DNA of 64,000 bases, taken from NCBI GenBank assembly GCA_900323505.1, contig OOIN01000013.1:846608-910607 (forward strand). Direction: 5' to 3'. This DNA comes from Ustilago trichophora. Its lineage: Eukaryota > Basidiomycota > Ustilaginomycetes > Ustilaginales > Ustilaginaceae. Below are positions 1 through 10,311 of the stretch, in pieces. The position numbers and the translations under genes are program-made. A model generated the notes under the pieces. That model saw only the letters and a list, made by a program, of their open reading frames with translations. It did no database searches and was not told the origin of the DNA. Position 1 is the first letter of the stretch, and every line of letters starts with the position of its first letter.

Positions 1-249
1 GAGAGAGGGTGAGAGATGAGAGAGAGAGAGAGAACGAGTAAGTTGAGCCAAACACTCACTCTCTTTAATCTTACCATCGTCCAACCCTCTCTTGTTGACC
101 TTGTTGCCACTTTACCATTTCACTCAACACCGCCTTCCTCGACACGACACGATACCATACGACACTTTGACGATATACTTGTTTTTCATACCCGATCGCA
201 ACCCTCTCTCTCTCTCTCTCTCTCTTCAGCCGTCAAGCGGCAACATCGC

Positions 250-3200
250 ATGGTGGCACACTCTATCAAACCCACAGAAATGTCCAGCTCGCATGTCCCA
301 AATGGCAGCGTCACAGCTGGTGCCGATGATGGTAAGTCCTTTTTTTTCTTTCAGCACAAAGCAGCTTGTAACACCACCACTTGGTTTGATTCAATCTTAC
401 CAGCTTGCGCCTCTTACGCACGGATCATGCTGCCTACAATCACCGCCACCCTGCTACGGTCTCATTCTGGTCCGGCTCGCCTTGCTCTCATCTTCCTAGC
501 TTCCTTTGTGCTGACGCTCTTTCCTGCCCTTTTTTCCCCTTTTCCTTCTACCGTCGTCTCCTCCTTGACCTTCCCATCTCGCTCTCTCCGCCACCATCTG
601 CGCTTTCCCACCATGCCAATCACCATCGACCCCGACGTTGGCTCCACCACACGCACAAAACGTCGCAATTCCTCGCATTCCCTCTTTGCACATGCTCGTC
701 GACTCTCAATCGGTTCATGCTCCCTTCACAATGTCGCTTTCCACTTTCGCCATGGATCCACCACTCCTTCTCCGCCACCGCCTCCCGTACCGCCTCTTCC
801 TCAACACATCAATCCCGACGCTGCCCATCGTCCATCTTCTCCCTCTCGCCTACCTATCGATCCCCACGTCTCAGTCGCAGAAGCCGTCTACAGCTTCAAA
901 CTGCTCGAAGCTCTGAGAAAAGCAGATCAGCAGGCACTCATTCCCCTCCTCCAACCTACATACATCAATCAAAATCACCTCGCAAAAGAGAGCACCAGTC
1001 CGCTTCACTTGGCCGTTCGATGCGCCGACTTCAACATCATCTCGTTCCTCCTCAACTACAAGTCCATCGACTTGAACGCAGTAGAGGCGCAGCACGGCAA
1101 CACCGCCCTTCACATCGCCTCGGCTTCCGGTCGAGATGACGTCGTTCAGCTTTTGCTCGAACAGCAAGACATCGACGACTCGAAGCGCAACAACGACGGC
1201 AAGGATGCTCTCGCAGTCGCAAAGACTCCCGAGATCGCACAACACATCCAAGTCAGTCGCGCACAGCTCAACCTCAAGTATCTAGATCTCCTCACCGCCT
1301 ACGAACAAGACGCTCCCGGCGCCGATGCCAAGATCCATCAACTCTTGGACCTCCCCCGACACACGGTCATCGACCTCAATGCACATGGCACCGACGGTAG
1401 CACCCTCCTCCACCAAGCCGTCAAGCGCAAAGACACTCGCATGATCGAGACGGCCGTTCGAAAGGGCGCAGACGTCTACGCCAGAGATCGTCGCGGCAAA
1501 CGCGTCAACGATGTCACCAAGGACGAAAAGGTCAAGGCGCTCTTGCGTCAGCTTCACAATGCCGATGCCGCAAAGGCTTCACAGGCCAGCCAATCCGGCC
1601 AGCCACCTTCCTTTAAAGGCTATCTCGGAAAATGGACCAACATCGCTCACGGATACAAGACTCGATGGTTTGTCCTCGAGGATGGCATCCTCTCCTACTA
1701 TCACTCCCAGGACGACGAAGGCAAGCAATCCCGCGGTGCCATCAACATGCGCTACGCAAACATCCGCGCCGATAACAACGACAAGCATCGCCTCGAGGTC
1801 ATCAGCGAAACGGGCAAGGGCACCTCCAAGCTCTACCTCCGCGGCACTCATCCGGTCGAGCGTGCTCGTTGGGTTCAGGTCCTCCAGCAGACCAAAGAGT
1901 TTTTCAACCTCGAACGACAGGCCAGTCGTGCAGACAGCTTCTACCGTCAACGCGCTCCTTCTACCTCTTCGCTCTCGGCCGCTCATCAGGGCGTTTCGGC
2001 TCTACAGTCCACCACACCGCTCGCCAACCCGGCCGCCATCGTCCGCCCCTCATCCACTGCACCTAGCGAAAAGGGCAGCCGAGGTGGCGGTCTCCTCTCG
2101 ATCAAATCTCCAAGCACACAGCCGCCCTCGGGTGCGCCAAGCGAGCGTTCGCTTCCTCTTGTCAATCGCAGCCCGAGTCTGCTCAGTCGTCTCTCGAGCG
2201 AGGGTCGCGCCGAAGATGACAACGAGGGCGGTGCCACTGCGGGCCGCATGCCGTACGAATCCGAGTTCCCCCTCACGGCTGAAGCGCTCAAGGCGCAGGC
2301 AGAAGCCAGCCAGCGTCTCGTCGAAACCCTTGCCACTGCCAGCGCCGTTGCTGCTCCCGCCATCTCTTCCGGCCGTAACTCTTCCGAAGATGGCAGCACC
2401 GCCAAGCACAACAACCGCTCCCATCGCGCTTCCACCGCCTCGTTGGCCAGCAACGGAGATACCGTGCGCTCGGCTCTCGAGGCAGCGGTTCGCAGTAACC
2501 TCCAACTCGTCGAACGATACCAGGCCATGGTCGCTGCACGCGAGACCTACATGACCAAGCGCTACGAACGCGAGCTGCAGATCAAGCATCTCTGGGAAGA
2601 AAACATGGCCGTACTGGCACAGCAGCACGCAGAGATGGAGTCGCAGCTCAAGGAAGCCGCGGCCGAGAACGCTCGCAGACGAAAGGCGCTGCGCGAAGTG
2701 CGTGAGACCATGGGTTCGTCGCCTGGTTCCATGATTTCGCCTCCGCTGGCGGGTGCTGGCCTTGCCGCGTCTGGATCCATGACCAACTCGCTTCATGCCC
2801 ACGATGCTCGTCGTCAGTCGACCGTCTTGAGCAACACCACCACCCAGTCGTTTGAGACGGCCAATGGCGACGCCGCACCAGGCTCTCTGGCCGCGCGTCG
2901 TCTCGGTGAGCAGGGCGGTGCCCAACTGCAGCTCGACGATACCCTCACACCCCCGATTCAGGCACAACGATCCGCCATTCTGGGCATCGCAGACGACAAG
3001 GACATGATGCGCGATTCGGTCGACGATGCCGATGACGAATTCTTTGATGCCATCGAGACGGGCAACCTGCCTGGTCTCAAGGTGGACAAGTCGCTCACCG
3101 AGCCCGAGTCGGACCCCAACAAGTGGCCTGCCAAGTTTGACACTACCATCGTGGACGAGCTGGTCCAGGAAGCCATGGAACCGTACAAGCACTTGCGAAC

Positions 3201-4548
3201 GCAGATGCCCATCGGCAAAGACGACCGTCCCTCGGTGTCACTGTGGGCGATCCTCAAGAACAACATTGGAAAGGATTTGACCAAGATTTCGTTCCCCGTC
3301 AGCTTCAACGAGCCCACCTCGATGCTGCAGCGTATGGCCGAGGACATGGAGTTTTCGGAATGCCTCGACGCCGCTGCCATGCAGGAGGACTCGACCAAGC
3401 GTATCGCCTACGTCGCTGCCTTTGCCATGAGCAACTACTCTTCGACGATCGGCCGAATCGCCAAGCCCTTCAATCCGTTGCTGGGCGAGACGTTCGAGTA
3501 CATGCGTCCCGATAAAAAGTACCGATACTACTCGGAGCAAGTCTCGCACCATCCTCCCATCTCGGCGTGCTTTGCGCAATCGCCTACCTGGGAGTACATG
3601 GGTTGCGTCGATGCCAAGTCCAAGTTCCTCGGCCGTACCTTCGAGATCCGACCGACGGGTGTAGCGCACGTCAACCTCAAGGTACCGCGCAAGTGGGTCA
3701 AGACGGACAAGGAGCTCAAGTCGGCGCCCATGCTGGCCGACGACCATGTGCTCGAGCACTACTCTTGGAACAAGGTGACGACGTCGGTTTCCGGATTCAT
3801 TGTTGGCAGTCCTACGATCGACCACTTTGGCGACATGGAGGTGACCAACCATGCCACGGGTGATCGATGTGTTCTGACGTTCAAGCCTAGAGGATGGCGA
3901 GGCAAGGATGCGTACGAGATCCGCGGAAGCGTGTATGACGCTCAGGGCAATATGCGATGGGACATTGCTGGACGCTGGAATTCGCAGCTGGTGGCGCGCA
4001 AGTGTGGTGCGGGTTCGGGTGATCTCAACCCGGACCAGAGCGTCGATGCACCCGACGGACAGATTGCCACGGCGCAACCTCTTGCCGAATATCTGTTGCT
4101 CTGGCGCAACTCTGAGAAGCCTCCGACGCCTTTCAACCTGACGCCGTTTGCCATTACGCTCAACTCTTGCCCTGACGACCTTCGTCCCTGGCTGGCGCCT
4201 ACCGACTGTCGTCTACGTCCCGATCTAAGCGCTTTTGAAAGTGGGAAATTTGACCAGGCCAACGATCTCAAGCAGAAACTCGAAAACCACCAGCGCGAAA
4301 CACGACGGAAAAGAGAGACGGGCGAATTGCCGCCTCACGAACCACGCTGGTTCAAACGTACAGTCGATAGCGATACCAAAGAAACGCTGTGGCAACCCGC
4401 TCCCGCTCCATCGGGTGCAGGCGCAGGCGGCAAAGAAACCACCTCGTACTGGGCAGAAAGATACCAAGTCGGCAGTAAAAAATCCAAAGGTCAAGAGGCG
4501 GATTGGAAAGACGTCTATCACATCTTTGGCGATTTCGAGGTTCGTTAA
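250..4548 (+). CDS. Oxysterol-binding protein with ankyrin repeats, PH domain and ORD (Osh1/Osh2-like)
   Basis: Likely a sterol/phosphoinositide transfer protein acting at ER contact sites. Seen in order: ankyrin-like repeats (nt 880-1250 and 1390-1520), a PH domain (1606-1900, with KTRWFVLEDGILSYY), a Ser/Ala-rich linker with a probable coiled coil (2500-2710), an FFAT motif EFFDAIE (3037-3057) that in this family binds the ER protein VAP/Scs2, and a C-terminal ligand-binding domain (about 3290-4500) carrying the family fingerprint EQVSHHPPISA (3535-3567). The reading frame is open from nt 16, but ATGs at 250 and 280 are more plausible starts. A GTAAGT donor at 332 suggests a small intron; an acceptor at 402-403 would give an in-frame 72-nt intron, but I cannot fix the exact splice. 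The 5' end is therefore uncertain while the remainder is clear. The order ANK-PH-FFAT-ORD matches yeast Swh1/Osh2. Confidence 0.9.
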   Translation: MVAHSIKPTEMSSSHVPNGSVTAGADDGKSFFFFQHKAACNTTTWFDSILPACASYARIMLPTITATLLRSHSGPARLALIFLASFVLTLFPALFSPFPSTVVSSLTFPSRSLRHHLRFPTMPITIDPDVGSTTRTKRRNSSHSLFAHARRLSIGSCSLHNVAFHFRHGSTTPSPPPPPVPPLPQHINPDAAHRPSSPSRLPIDPHVSVAEAVYSFKLLEALRKADQQALIPLLQPTYINQNHLAKESTSPLHLAVRCADFNIISFLLNYKSIDLNAVEAQHGNTALHIASASGRDDVVQLLLEQQDIDDSKRNNDGKDALAVAKTPEIAQHIQVSRAQLNLKYLDLLTAYEQDAPGADAKIHQLLDLPRHTVIDLNAHGTDGSTLLHQAVKRKDTRMIETAVRKGADVYARDRRGKRVNDVTKDEKVKALLRQLHNADAAKASQASQSGQPPSFKGYLGKWTNIAHGYKTRWFVLEDGILSYYHSQDDEGKQSRGAINMRYANIRADNNDKHRLEVISETGKGTSKLYLRGTHPVERARWVQVLQQTKEFFNLERQASRADSFYRQRAPSTSSLSAAHQGVSALQSTTPLANPAAIVRPSSTAPSEKGSRGGGLLSIKSPSTQPPSGAPSERSLPLVNRSPSLLSRLSSEGRAEDDNEGGATAGRMPYESEFPLTAEALKAQAEASQRLVETLATASAVAAPAISSGRNSSEDGSTAKHNNRSHRASTASLASNGDTVRSALEAAVRSNLQLVERYQAMVAARETYMTKRYERELQIKHLWEENMAVLAQQHAEMESQLKEAAAENARRRKALREVRETMGSSPGSMISPPLAGAGLAASGSMTNSLHAHDARRQSTVLSNTTTQSFETANGDAAPGSLAARRLGEQGGAQLQLDDTLTPPIQAQRSAILGIADDKDMMRDSVDDADDEFFDAIETGNLPGLKVDKSLTEPESDPNKWPAKFDTTIVDELVQEAMEPYKHLRTQMPIGKDDRPSVSLWAILKNNIGKDLTKISFPVSFNEPTSMLQRMAEDMEFSECLDAAAMQEDSTKRIAYVAAFAMSNYSSTIGRIAKPFNPLLGETFEYMRPDKKYRYYSEQVSHHPPISACFAQSPTWEYMGCVDAKSKFLGRTFEIRPTGVAHVNLKVPRKWVKTDKELKSAPMLADDHVLEHYSWNKVTTSVSGFIVGSPTIDHFGDMEVTNHATGDRCVLTFKPRGWRGKDAYEIRGSVYDAQGNMRWDIAGRWNSQLVARKCGAGSGDLNPDQSVDAPDGQIATAQPLAEYLLLWRNSEKPPTPFNLTPFAITLNSCPDDLRPWLAPTDCRLRPDLSAFESGKFDQANDLKQKLENHQRETRRKRETGELPPHEPRWFKRTVDSDTKETLWQPAPAPSGAGAGGKETTSYWAERYQVGSKKSKGQEADWKDVYHIFGDFEVR

Positions 4549-4549
4549 A

Positions 4550-4551
<2 letters not shown>

Positions 4552-4584
<33 letters not shown>
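4552..4584 (+). repeat. Poly-T tract of 33 bases
   Basis: A run of 33 T starts three bases after the stop codon of the oxysterol-binding protein gene. It lies in the 3' UTR or terminator region. Similar long T runs occur at 23001-23029. Nothing else of note is visible in the gene-free stretch 4549-5035. Confidence 0.9.
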
Positions 4585-5035
4585 CCACAAGTATAGATTC
4601 TACACCGTATACACATGTATACACATACCCGTCTCTTTCTCTTTCTCTTGTTTCTGATTGTATCTTTGTTTGTTTGGTAGCTCGACCCGCTATTCGTTTC
4701 GGTATGAATGAAGATGGTTGCGCTGTGATGTTGGCTGGTTGTGATAGGAGTGTGAGGATTGTAGTCGGAAGAAACGATTGAGATAGTGTTGCTGTGGATG
4801 ATGTGGGACACGCGACATCAGAGAGACTTGTGATTGGCTGCCTCACGGCGATTTTGGTAGCGAAATGCGAGAAAGATTAGATTTGTGATTGACTCGACCT
4901 TTTTTTTTTTTTACTGTACTGGGAAATTGCGAAAACTTCCGGAAATCATAATCGACCAACGGCGCTTATTCTTATTTTGCTTCCTTGAGAAAGAACCACC
5001 ACCATCTATAGGATAGATTTCCGTCGTCGCCCAGA

Positions 5036-5893
5036 ATGAATACCGCTCCATCGCCTCTGCCTCGAATCTCGGGCAAACAGCTGATCGTTTTCGATTTCGA
5101 TTGGTAAGTTGCTTCGTTGCCCTGCATTGGGATGGTTAGGACGAGATTCGCTGATACCTCGATGGCTTGCATCCGACGATATAGGTCGTTGGTGGATCAA
5201 GATACGGATCGATACGTTCACGAAGCGCTGTATCCGGCCCTTCGAGCCGAGCTGCAACGACGCAAGTCGAACGAGCAATTTACCGACCTGTGTGCCGATC
5301 TTTTGGTCAAGTTGCACTCGCACGGATTTGGTCCTTCCGACATCCAATCTGCGCTTTGTACGCTTCCGTTCCATCCGGGTGTCAAACGTGGTGTATCCAA
5401 CCTCAAAGCCGCTGGACAGACCACGTTCTTCCTCCTCTCCAACAGCAACACTGTCTACATCTCTACCATCCTCTCGCATCACAAGCTGTCGGATCTTTTC
5501 GACGAAATCGTGACGAATCCAGCCGAATTCAACTCGGAAGGAACCCTAATCCTCCAACGCCGCATCCTGGCTTCCGACCCCCATCAGCACGGTTGCAAGG
5601 TCGGTTGCAGCCCCAACATATGCAAAGGTTCCGAACTCGAATCGTTCCTCGAGCGCAACGGTGGTCGACAGGCTTTTGAAAGAATCATCTACGTAGGAGA
5701 CGGCGGAAACGACTACTGCCCCATCCTCCGACTCGACTCGCACGACTTGGCGCTGGTGAGAAAGTTCCGAGGCCTCCAAACCAGAATCGCCAAAGAAGGC
5801 AACGTCAAGGCAGGCGTCAAATACTGGAACGGCGCTTGGGAGTTGGAAGGTTATCTCAACGAGTTGCGCGGTGAAAAGGCTCTAGAGTATTAA
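5036..5893 (+). CDS. HAD-superfamily phosphatase, PHOSPHO1/PHOSPHO2 type
   Basis: Two exons, 5036-5103 and 5185-5893, encode 258 residues. The 81-nt intron has a GTAAGT donor, an ATATAG acceptor and a CTGAT branch site. Splicing joins the HAD nucleophile motif as DFDWSLVDQD near residue 20. This is the form used by PHOSPHO-type phosphatases, in which the first Asp is the nucleophile. The acidic HAD motif IYVGDGGNDYCP is near residue 195. The family hydrolyses small phosphoesters such as phosphoethanolamine, phosphocholine or pyridoxal phosphate; the substrate here cannot be told from sequence. No signal peptide is visible, so a cytosolic enzyme is likely. An upstream ATG at 5117 lies inside the intron and would lose the nucleophile, so it was not chosen. 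Confidence 0.85.
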
Positions 5894-6261
5894 GATGTTT
5901 CTACAAGGTGCTAAATTCCGCTTTTTCTTGGAATGTGAAGAAACAAACAAAACAAAAACAATACCCCGCTTCGTGGTGGCGAAACCCTAACCAGTGGCCT
6001 GTGAACCATGAGCGATGGTTGGTTAAAGTGGTTCTAACGTAAAAAAAATGGGTGGATATCGTTGAAAAAGGCGTCGAATCGGAGGAAAAGCTAACCTTTT
6101 GGTCGCTTTGCATAGCTCGAGGCTTCTCCGTTTGGCAAAGCTCGACAGGGCTACGATCGAGACCAGCTGATCTAACTTCAAGGTGAGGGTGGGTATGTAT
6201 GACTTTTGAATCGAATCTGGGGTGTGTGTAGTAAAAGTACAAATGTCTTGTCTATGATTTT
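5894..6261. other. Convergent intergenic region, no gene seen
   Basis: 368 bases between the convergent phosphatase and aspartic protease genes. No credible coding sequence or RNA gene was seen. It should hold the 3' UTRs of both genes. Confidence 0.6.
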
Positions 6262-8253
6262 CTATACGGCCATCAGCGCGGATATGAGTATCAATGTGAC
6301 CCATATCGAGCATATCGTCGCTGCAACGGCTGGTGCGGCGATTGGGAGAGATGCTCGGTTGTTGCTCTGACCATTATTTGCACCATTGTCACCGGTTGCT
6401 GCGGGATTGTGAGGCACAGGTTGAGGGCTTGAGCTGCTGGCAATCGCTGGAATCTGTCCACCCATTCCACGTGTCAAGATTGCAGAATAGCTCTCTGGAG
6501 CGCCGACCTTTGTTGGAACTACACCTAGACTTGGCGTTGTTGTAGCGTTTGCGAAGAAATACGGTCTGCTCTGAGCGCTCGTCAGCGTAACCAGCTGATT
6601 AGGGATCCAACTGTCGATGGTTGTCGCTTGGCTGTTCAGGAAGCTGGAGAGGGATTGGGTAGGTTGAGGTGCGAAAACGATGCTAGATTCGGTGGCGGAT
6701 GCGGGTTGTCGCAGAGGGAAGAATCCTATCTTTGGAGATTCTTTCGTGTTGATCCCGATGCTAAATAGAGAATAGACGGTGCGCAGAAAAGGCGTTCCGA
6801 GGATCCATGATACACCCGTCGTATCGGGCGGTGCAGCGCTCGGCCAGGCGAAACACAAAAACGGTTGCTGGGCATCGGGTCCAATGATATAGTCGCTAGG
6901 TAACAGCGTAAGATTTCGCCCACCAAACGAGAAATACATCCGTTCCGTCGTATCGCAAGGTACCACGAATCGTCCGCCTCCTACATGGCGAGAGTTGAGG
7001 ATTCGGCTAAAGATGGCTTCCACATCCGAAGCTGGACCTAGTATCGAGGACGAACCGCTGTCGATGAGTGCCAACGGATGAGGGTTGGCGGATGAGTAAG
7101 TCGGGGTGAGGGTGACGGGATTTGCGGCTACTCCTGCCGAGTGGAGGGGCAGAACCCACTGAACGTAGGGACCCAAAGCCTCGGCATCGACGTTGAGCGT
7201 ATCGTTGGCAGGGAGCCAGGTGTCTCCCGACGGGAAAGGGTAGACATCGTACCATTCCACCAGAGCCCTATCGTGCGATGTGGGGAGGAGTTGTGGATCT
7301 ACAGCGCCAAACGTCGCCCTGCCTCCATCCCTGGTCAAGAAAAGTCCAAACAGAGGATACGACTCGTTGCTACCCTGCAAAACCGATGTCATAAACGGCA
7401 TCGTCTCCACATCTCCAATCTGCGACTCGTATCCGATCAGGCTTCGTGAAACCACACTTCCACGTGGGAAACCTAATCCAAGAACGCCCGATATTCCCTG
7501 TGCTGCGAGTGTGACATTGGTAGCATTGATAAGTGCGAAAGCCTGATGAGGTACGACGAGGTTGCCCAGGGCGATGGTGTCGGAGGCTAGGATTCCCGAT
7601 GCTGCGGTAGTGTCGTCGTAGTAGATGCTGAAGGGGATTTCTAGTTTTTGTTGGTCGGATTGACGTGTGGCCAGCCTTCTCGAATCCGAGACGGTGGTGG
7701 TGCTGCTGTTTGTCGAATTGCCGCCAAAACTGGATGCGGTGAGATTCAACCTCGTCCCCGCAGCTGCATCCACTTGGATAGTTCGGTAGCTCTCGCTCTC
7801 TGCCGGGTTGAACTTTAGCACGTTGCCATCGTGGCATCGCAAACTTGTACAGCTAGTCGAAGTGATCCACAAGTCGGAAGAACCCGTGTCGAGCTGGACG
7901 AAGACGAGCTGCGAGTTGGGGCTGGAAGAGATGTTGAGAGCCAAGTCGTAGGCTCCGGAGAGATAAGCGATGGAATGAAGCTCGTCGTGTGGGTTGTTGG
8001 AGGACTGTGTGTTTTGACGCGGTGAGAGGAGGAGGATGGGTTTGCGAGAGAGGGTGGCGGTCTGGAGCGAACGTTGGAGGTCGGCATGGTCGAGATGGGG
8101 TTTGGAGAGATGGCAAGGTGCGCGTAGGGGTATAGCGGAGGATTGGGGAGCGGAAGGAAAAAACGTTGGTGGATTGGCGAGGGTTGCAACGGATGGTGGG
8201 AGCCAGAAGAAGGGTATGAGGAGGAGGCCAAGCCAAACGGTTTGTGTGACCAT
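6262..8253 (-). CDS. Secreted or GPI-anchored pepsin-like aspartic protease (yapsin-like)
   Basis: An A1-family aspartyl endopeptidase. Both catalytic motifs are present: LDTGSSDLW and, about 275 residues later, LIDSGSSSIL. The chosen start (nt 8253) gives a clean signal peptide of basic-free hydrophobic type (MVTQTVWLGLLLIPFFW). An upstream in-frame ATG at 8292 would bury it behind 13 extra residues. The C-terminus is Ser/Pro/Asn-rich and ends in a hydrophobic tail (AAPAVAATICSIWVTLILIS), the layout of a GPI-anchor signal, so the mature enzyme probably sits at the plasma membrane or cell wall. Many N-x-S/T sequons are present. A TATA-like element lies about 115 bp upstream on the same strand. 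The protein is 663 residues from this start, somewhat longer than pepsin because of loops and the tail. Confidence 0.87.
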   Translation of the reverse strand: MVTQTVWLGLLLIPFFWLPPSVATLANPPTFFPSAPQSSAIPLRAPCHLSKPHLDHADLQRSLQTATLSRKPILLLSPRQNTQSSNNPHDELHSIAYLSGAYDLALNISSSPNSQLVFVQLDTGSSDLWITSTSCTSLRCHDGNVLKFNPAESESYRTIQVDAAAGTRLNLTASSFGGNSTNSSTTTVSDSRRLATRQSDQQKLEIPFSIYYDDTTAASGILASDTIALGNLVVPHQAFALINATNVTLAAQGISGVLGLGFPRGSVVSRSLIGYESQIGDVETMPFMTSVLQGSNESYPLFGLFLTRDGGRATFGAVDPQLLPTSHDRALVEWYDVYPFPSGDTWLPANDTLNVDAEALGPYVQWVLPLHSAGVAANPVTLTPTYSSANPHPLALIDSGSSSILGPASDVEAIFSRILNSRHVGGGRFVVPCDTTERMYFSFGGRNLTLLPSDYIIGPDAQQPFLCFAWPSAAPPDTTGVSWILGTPFLRTVYSLFSIGINTKESPKIGFFPLRQPASATESSIVFAPQPTQSLSSFLNSQATTIDSWIPNQLVTLTSAQSRPYFFANATTTPSLGVVPTKVGAPESYSAILTRGMGGQIPAIASSSSPQPVPHNPAATGDNGANNGQSNNRASLPIAAPAVAATICSIWVTLILISALMAV

Positions 8254-8367
8254 GATGCGGTAGAAAGCGACGCTTGAGCCAAGCGCAGGCACAAAGATAG
8301 CCTAGACAGGACGTCGAACCGGGAAAGATTGGGTGTTGAGACGAGCCCGATGTGAAGCCACGCGAGA

Positions 8368-8376
8368 GATTTATAG
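8368..8376 (-). promoter_or_regulatory. TATA-like box of the aspartic protease gene
   Basis: On the minus strand the sequence reads TATAAATC about 115 bases upstream of the chosen protease start at 8253. Position and sequence fit a TATA box. This is inference only. Confidence 0.4.
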
Positions 8377-9970
8377 AGGGAGGTTGTGTCTGCCAAGTGG
8401 TGGTGATGACCAAGCTTGTGAGTGACAGGAGACGAGATGGACAGTACAGTAGGTATGAGGCTTTGAATCCATGGCAAAGATGTCAGCTTTGGCGGCGGAT
8501 CAACACGAACATTCAAAGACATACATGGGCCCGCGACACTCTGGGTGGGGGACGGTTATAGATATGGATCTTGTGTGTGTGTGTGTGTGTGCAGATGGTT
8601 TAAAGTCGCCCGGAATCCAGGGATCTACTTGCTTGCCAAGCAGCCAAGAAGCGGCACAAAGAGAACAAGGATGGGTTATGACATCAGAGATGCAGAGCGG
8701 GCGATTTTGGGGAGTAGTGTTAGATCGTGCTTTTTAGGAAGTGCATGTGGTGAGCAAGACAAAAATAGGAAAAGAAAGAAAAAGACGATATCGAAAAAAA
8801 AAATGGCAATCGGGGGCCACGTTGCTACCCGATCTTGTCTTCTGAAATGTCAAAAGGCATTGATCGCCAAGCTCGCCTGAAGGTTAGACAACGTGTTTGA
8901 TTGGCGATTGGTGGACGGTTGGTGGATCAACAGTGGATGCGAGATGTGGATGCAAAGCGACAAGCTGTGCCAAGATGATCTGGATCGACTTGGGATACAG
9001 GTGTGTACAGTAGATGGGGATGCGCCGAGGAACCAACCGAGTTGTTGGACAATTTGAATCAAAAGATATTTTTGTCCAGACATGCAGCTCGCAGCCAACA
9101 CACACAACACAGCCGACCAAAAGTATCGTACTGTACAGTACAATACAATACACTCTACTGTACAGTACAGTATTTGTTGTGTTGCTCATACAGTAACACA
9201 CAGCGAGTACAGCTTCTCTCGCCTGTGAATCACGTTGCAAGACATCAGAACACGCGACGAGAGCCTCGGTGAATTCCCAACTCCAAATCCCCCCTAACCC
9301 TAACCCTAACCCCTTGACCACCTCAAACGTCTCGCCATCATCATCATCACCACGCTTTGTGCTTTTTTTGTTTTGTGCTCTGTGCTTGGTGTCGCACCAT
9401 CTTGTTATACCTAACACAGAATTGATAAAATAGAGTGGGCTTCTGAGGCTCTTTTGAGCGCGTGTGTGTGTACTGTACAGTACTGTATGTGCGTGCGTGC
9501 GTGTGGGCAGTGTGTGGCTTTTTCTTTTCTTCTTGCTTTTCTTTTTCCAATTTGTTTTTGCCTGGCTGGCATGTTTTCAGTGTTGTACAGTACAGTACAG
9601 TACGGTGTTTGTTTCTGCTGCTCCTCCGCTGCCAAAATCGCTGGCCAAAATAGTATGAGAACCCTTTGTCGCTATCACCATCATCCTTTGGCCATCATCA
9701 CCATCAACTTGACCATCTCTCCATTCATCTCCTCAACGCTGGCATACCTATTCACCTTTCACTTTCCATTCCTCCTTCATCCAACAAGCCCCGGTACGCT
9801 CAAGCCCACATCCGAATCCCAACGCAAAAACACTGTATGCCAACGTGCTCAACCCTAAGTCAAAAGCGCTTCTGATCTGCCTCAACCTCCATCTTGCCAA
9901 CTCCTAAAATACCGTACGTCCTCTCACCCTCCCGCTTTCATTTCGAGTCCCCACAAATGCTAACCTCGAT
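8377..9970. other. Long divergent intergenic region with short repeats
   Basis: About 1.6 kb between the divergent protease and RhoGEF genes without a convincing gene. It contains a (GT)n run at about 8573-8591, three clusters of the 5-base periodic motif TACAG/CTGTA (about 9127-9172, 9470-9487 and 9583-9604) and a short interstitial telomere-type run at 9292-9313. The length and CT-rich leader near 9700-9970 suggest a long 5' UTR for the RhoGEF gene. Confidence 0.55.
9292..9313 (-). repeat. Short interstitial telomere repeat (CCCTAA)3
   Basis: Three perfect CCCTAA units followed by CCCC. The orientation is opposite to the terminal TTAGGG array at the right end of the window. It lies about 0.7 kb upstream of the RhoGEF start. 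Such runs can bind TTAGGG-recognising Myb proteins (Tbf1/Teb1/Tay1 type) in other fungi; that role is not shown here. Confidence 0.8.
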
Positions 9971-10280
9971 TTGCCCCTTTCTCTCTCCTCCTCCATCCCC
10001 CATCAATCCATCACCATGTCACAACAACATCATCATCATCCTCATCATCTTCACCACCCTCGACGTTCCCTACCAACACCATGCACAACCCAACTCCCTT
10101 CTCACACCTCCAGACCTGCCTCGTTTGCAGCGCACCACCAGCTTCACTCCCTTCAACCTTTCACACTTGCTCTCACCCGTACCGCCCCACAACATCGCGC
10201 TGCCAGCCGTGTACCCGCTGCCCATCCGTCACGCATTTCCTTTAGCCGTCCCTTTGGCTTTGCATCACCACAACCGCCTT

Positions 10281-10311
<31 letters not shown>

